Source of the DNA: an uncultured bacterium | GTDB taxonomy: Bacteria; Bacillota; Clostridia; Lachnospirales; Lachnospiraceae | Assembly: GCA_905215155.1 (NCBI GenBank) | Contig: CAJMPJ010000064.1 | Coordinates: 1-15,094 of the forward strand | Length of the DNA stretch: 15,094 nucleotides | Direction of reading: 5' to 3' | Shown: piece by piece, positions 13,820 to 15,094 of the stretch | How the letters are laid out: the number at the start of each line of letters is the position of its first letter | How positions within the stretch are numbered: the first letter of the stretch is position 1 | Notes under the pieces: generated by a model | The model's database searches: none | What the model was told of the DNA's origin: nothing | What the model saw: only the letters and a program-made list of their open reading frames with translations | Made by a program: the position numbers and the translations under genes

Positions 13820-15094
13820 ATGCAAGATCAGAAACTGGAAAATCTGCTGAACCTTGCTCTCAGTGCTTCTCCTGAAGAGCGGGCGAAGTCAGCAAATCTA
13901 AATGTGGGATTTAATCCGGAGGAACAGTCCTGGGATGTGATCGTAAAATATTCCGGAGACATAAGCGGATTAGCTTCGGTAGGAATCCAAGTGGAACCGA
14001 TGGTGAATGAATATGCGATCCTTAGAGTTCCTGAGTCTGTCATAGATACTTTGAGCCGGCTTCCCCAGATCGAATACGTAGAAAAACCAAAGAGGCTGTT
14101 CTTTGCCATTAATCAGGCAAAGGCGGCCTCTTGCGTCAATTTGGTCCAGCAGGGAACCAATAGTCTGGATGGGCGGGGAGTTCTGGTAGCCGTCATTGAT
14201 TCTGGAATTGATTATTACCATGATGACTTTCGCAATGACGACGGGACCACCAGGATCATCAAGCTTTGGGATCAGACCCTCGACCGGGTTTTCACCAGTG
14301 AGGAAATCAATGCGGCTCTTGCAACCGGAACAAGGGCAGAGGCAAGAGCTTTGGTTCCTTCCGTAGATATCAGCGGACATGGGACTGCGGTTGCCTCCAT
14401 TGCCGCCGGAAATGGCAGGGAGAACAGAGGGCAGTACCGTGGACTCGCATTTCAGAGCCCGCTGATCGTGGTGAAGCTGGGCGTCCCGCAGGAGGGCGGA
14501 TTTCCAAGAACCACAGAGCTTATGAGGGCGGTTAATTTTGCTGTCAAGGAAGCTGTGGATATGCAGATGCCCATTGCGATCAACTTAAGCTTTGGAAATA
14601 CCTATGGATCTCATGACGGCACCAGCCTTCTTGAAACCTTTCTTGATGATATATCCAATTATGGAAGGACAGTCATTGTGGTGGGAACCGGCAACGAAGG
14701 AGTTGCAGGCGGCCATATCTCCGGTGTGCTCACCATACAAGGTCCTCAGGAGATAGAAATGAGTGTGGGGGAGTATCAGCAGAGCTTCAGCGTTCAGCTT
14801 TGGAAATCCTATGCGGATATATTTGATATCAGTATTATTACACCACCCGGAGAGGTCATCGGTCCCATCAGCAGCAGACTGGGCCCCCAGACCATTAATT
14901 ATGCTAATACCCAGATCTTGTTATACTATGGAAAGCCTGGTCCTTACAGCGTGGCGCAGGAAATATATATGGATTTTCTGCCCCTTGATACCTATATAGA
15001 CAGCGGAGTCTGGAAGTTCCGCTTAACTCCCAGACAGATTGTGGAAGGAAAGTATGATCTGTGGCTGCCGTCTGCGGGAGTACTTAATGAATCC
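13820..15094 (+). CDS. Subtilisin-family (S8) serine protease, Csp-like, 5' part
   Basis: The frame stays open to the window edge, giving 425 residues of an incomplete protein. Residues about 1-110 resemble the prodomain of clostridial Csp-type proteases, ending in VEKPKRLFFAINQ. The catalytic domain begins with VLVAVIDSGIDY, with Asp D127. DISGHGTAVASIAAG gives His H187, and VVGTGNEG gives the oxyanion asparagine N292. The catalytic serine motif should lie past the window, so activity cannot be judged. A long insert follows N292, as in Csp proteins. ATG 13820 follows ACAGGA with a seven-base gap. An in-frame ATG at 13793 lacks a usable site. In Clostridium, CspB-type proteases activate the cortex lysin SleC in germination. 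Lachnospiraceae carry several relatives of unknown role. No signal peptide is seen. It is probably co-transcribed with the SpoIID-like gene. Confidence 0.9.
   Translation, partial: MQDQKLENLLNLALSASPEERAKSANLNVGFNPEEQSWDVIVKYSGDISGLASVGIQVEPMVNEYAILRVPESVIDTLSRLPQIEYVEKPKRLFFAINQAKAASCVNLVQQGTNSLDGRGVLVAVIDSGIDYYHDDFRNDDGTTRIIKLWDQTLDRVFTSEEINAALATGTRAEARALVPSVDISGHGTAVASIAAGNGRENRGQYRGLAFQSPLIVVKLGVPQEGGFPRTTELMRAVNFAVKEAVDMQMPIAINLSFGNTYGSHDGTSLLETFLDDISNYGRTVIVVGTGNEGVAGGHISGVLTIQGPQEIEMSVGEYQQSFSVQLWKSYADIFDISIITPPGEVIGPISSRLGPQTINYANTQILLYYGKPGPYSVAQEIYMDFLPLDTYIDSGVWKFRLTPRQIVEGKYDLWLPSAGVLNES

Noticed and set aside
13970..14380. Minus-strand frames opposite the subtilase gene
   Set aside because: The plus strand encodes clear S8 motifs continuously to the window end, and the antisense frames have no supporting signals.

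Overview
The window looks like chromosomal DNA of an anaerobic, spore-forming member of the Clostridia, most likely Lachnospiraceae (the Clostridium saccharolyticum / Lacrimispora type). This is inferred from moderate GC content, strong AGGAGG ribosome sites, consensus sigma-A promoters, an ATP-type PEP carboxykinase, an SleB-like hydrolase with a Glu/Ala-rich coil, a SpoIID-like protein and a Csp-like subtilase. No database search was possible, so the taxonomy is an inference. I see no phage, insertion sequence, CRISPR array, tRNA or rRNA.

Region 1 (1-4225) is branched-chain amino acid biosynthesis. The 3' end of ilvN is followed by ilvC, which closes an ilv operon at a strong bidirectional terminator shared with a convergent LysR-type regulator gene. 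That regulator is divergent from leuC-leuD, the two subunits of isopropylmalate isomerase, and is the obvious candidate for controlling them.

Region 2 (4226-7611) holds short transcription units, each with its own promoter: a YbaK/EbsC-type Cys-tRNA deacylase, a membrane-targeted SleB/CwlJ-type cell-wall hydrolase, and a YhcH/NanQ-type sugar anomerase. A pectinesterase gene on the minus strand converges on the last of these across a shared terminator. The pectinesterase appears to lack a signal peptide, so it probably acts on imported oligogalacturonides.

Region 3 (7612-11148) starts with pckA, divergent from the pectinesterase gene, and continues with a HAD phosphatase. A second promoter inside the end of the HAD gene drives a GNAT acetyltransferase and a small HPr-like protein that has lost the phospho-accepting histidine but keeps the regulatory serine.

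Region 4 (11149-11494) has no protein gene. It holds a consensus promoter and a roughly 200-nt sequence that folds like 6S RNA: a closing stem, a central bubble with a small 3'-side hairpin, and a long apical arm, followed by a perfect 10-bp hairpin.

Region 5 (11495-15094) is a two-gene unit: a membrane-anchored SpoIID/LytB-family protein with a long unassigned N-terminal half, then a Csp-like subtilisin-family protease that runs off the window. Both families are linked to sporulation or germination and cell-wall remodelling.

Most of the window is ordinary housekeeping chromosome. The items most worth a second look are the 6S-like RNA, the His-less HPr-like protein, the apparently cytoplasmic pectinesterase, the SpoIID extension and the divergent PEP carboxykinase.
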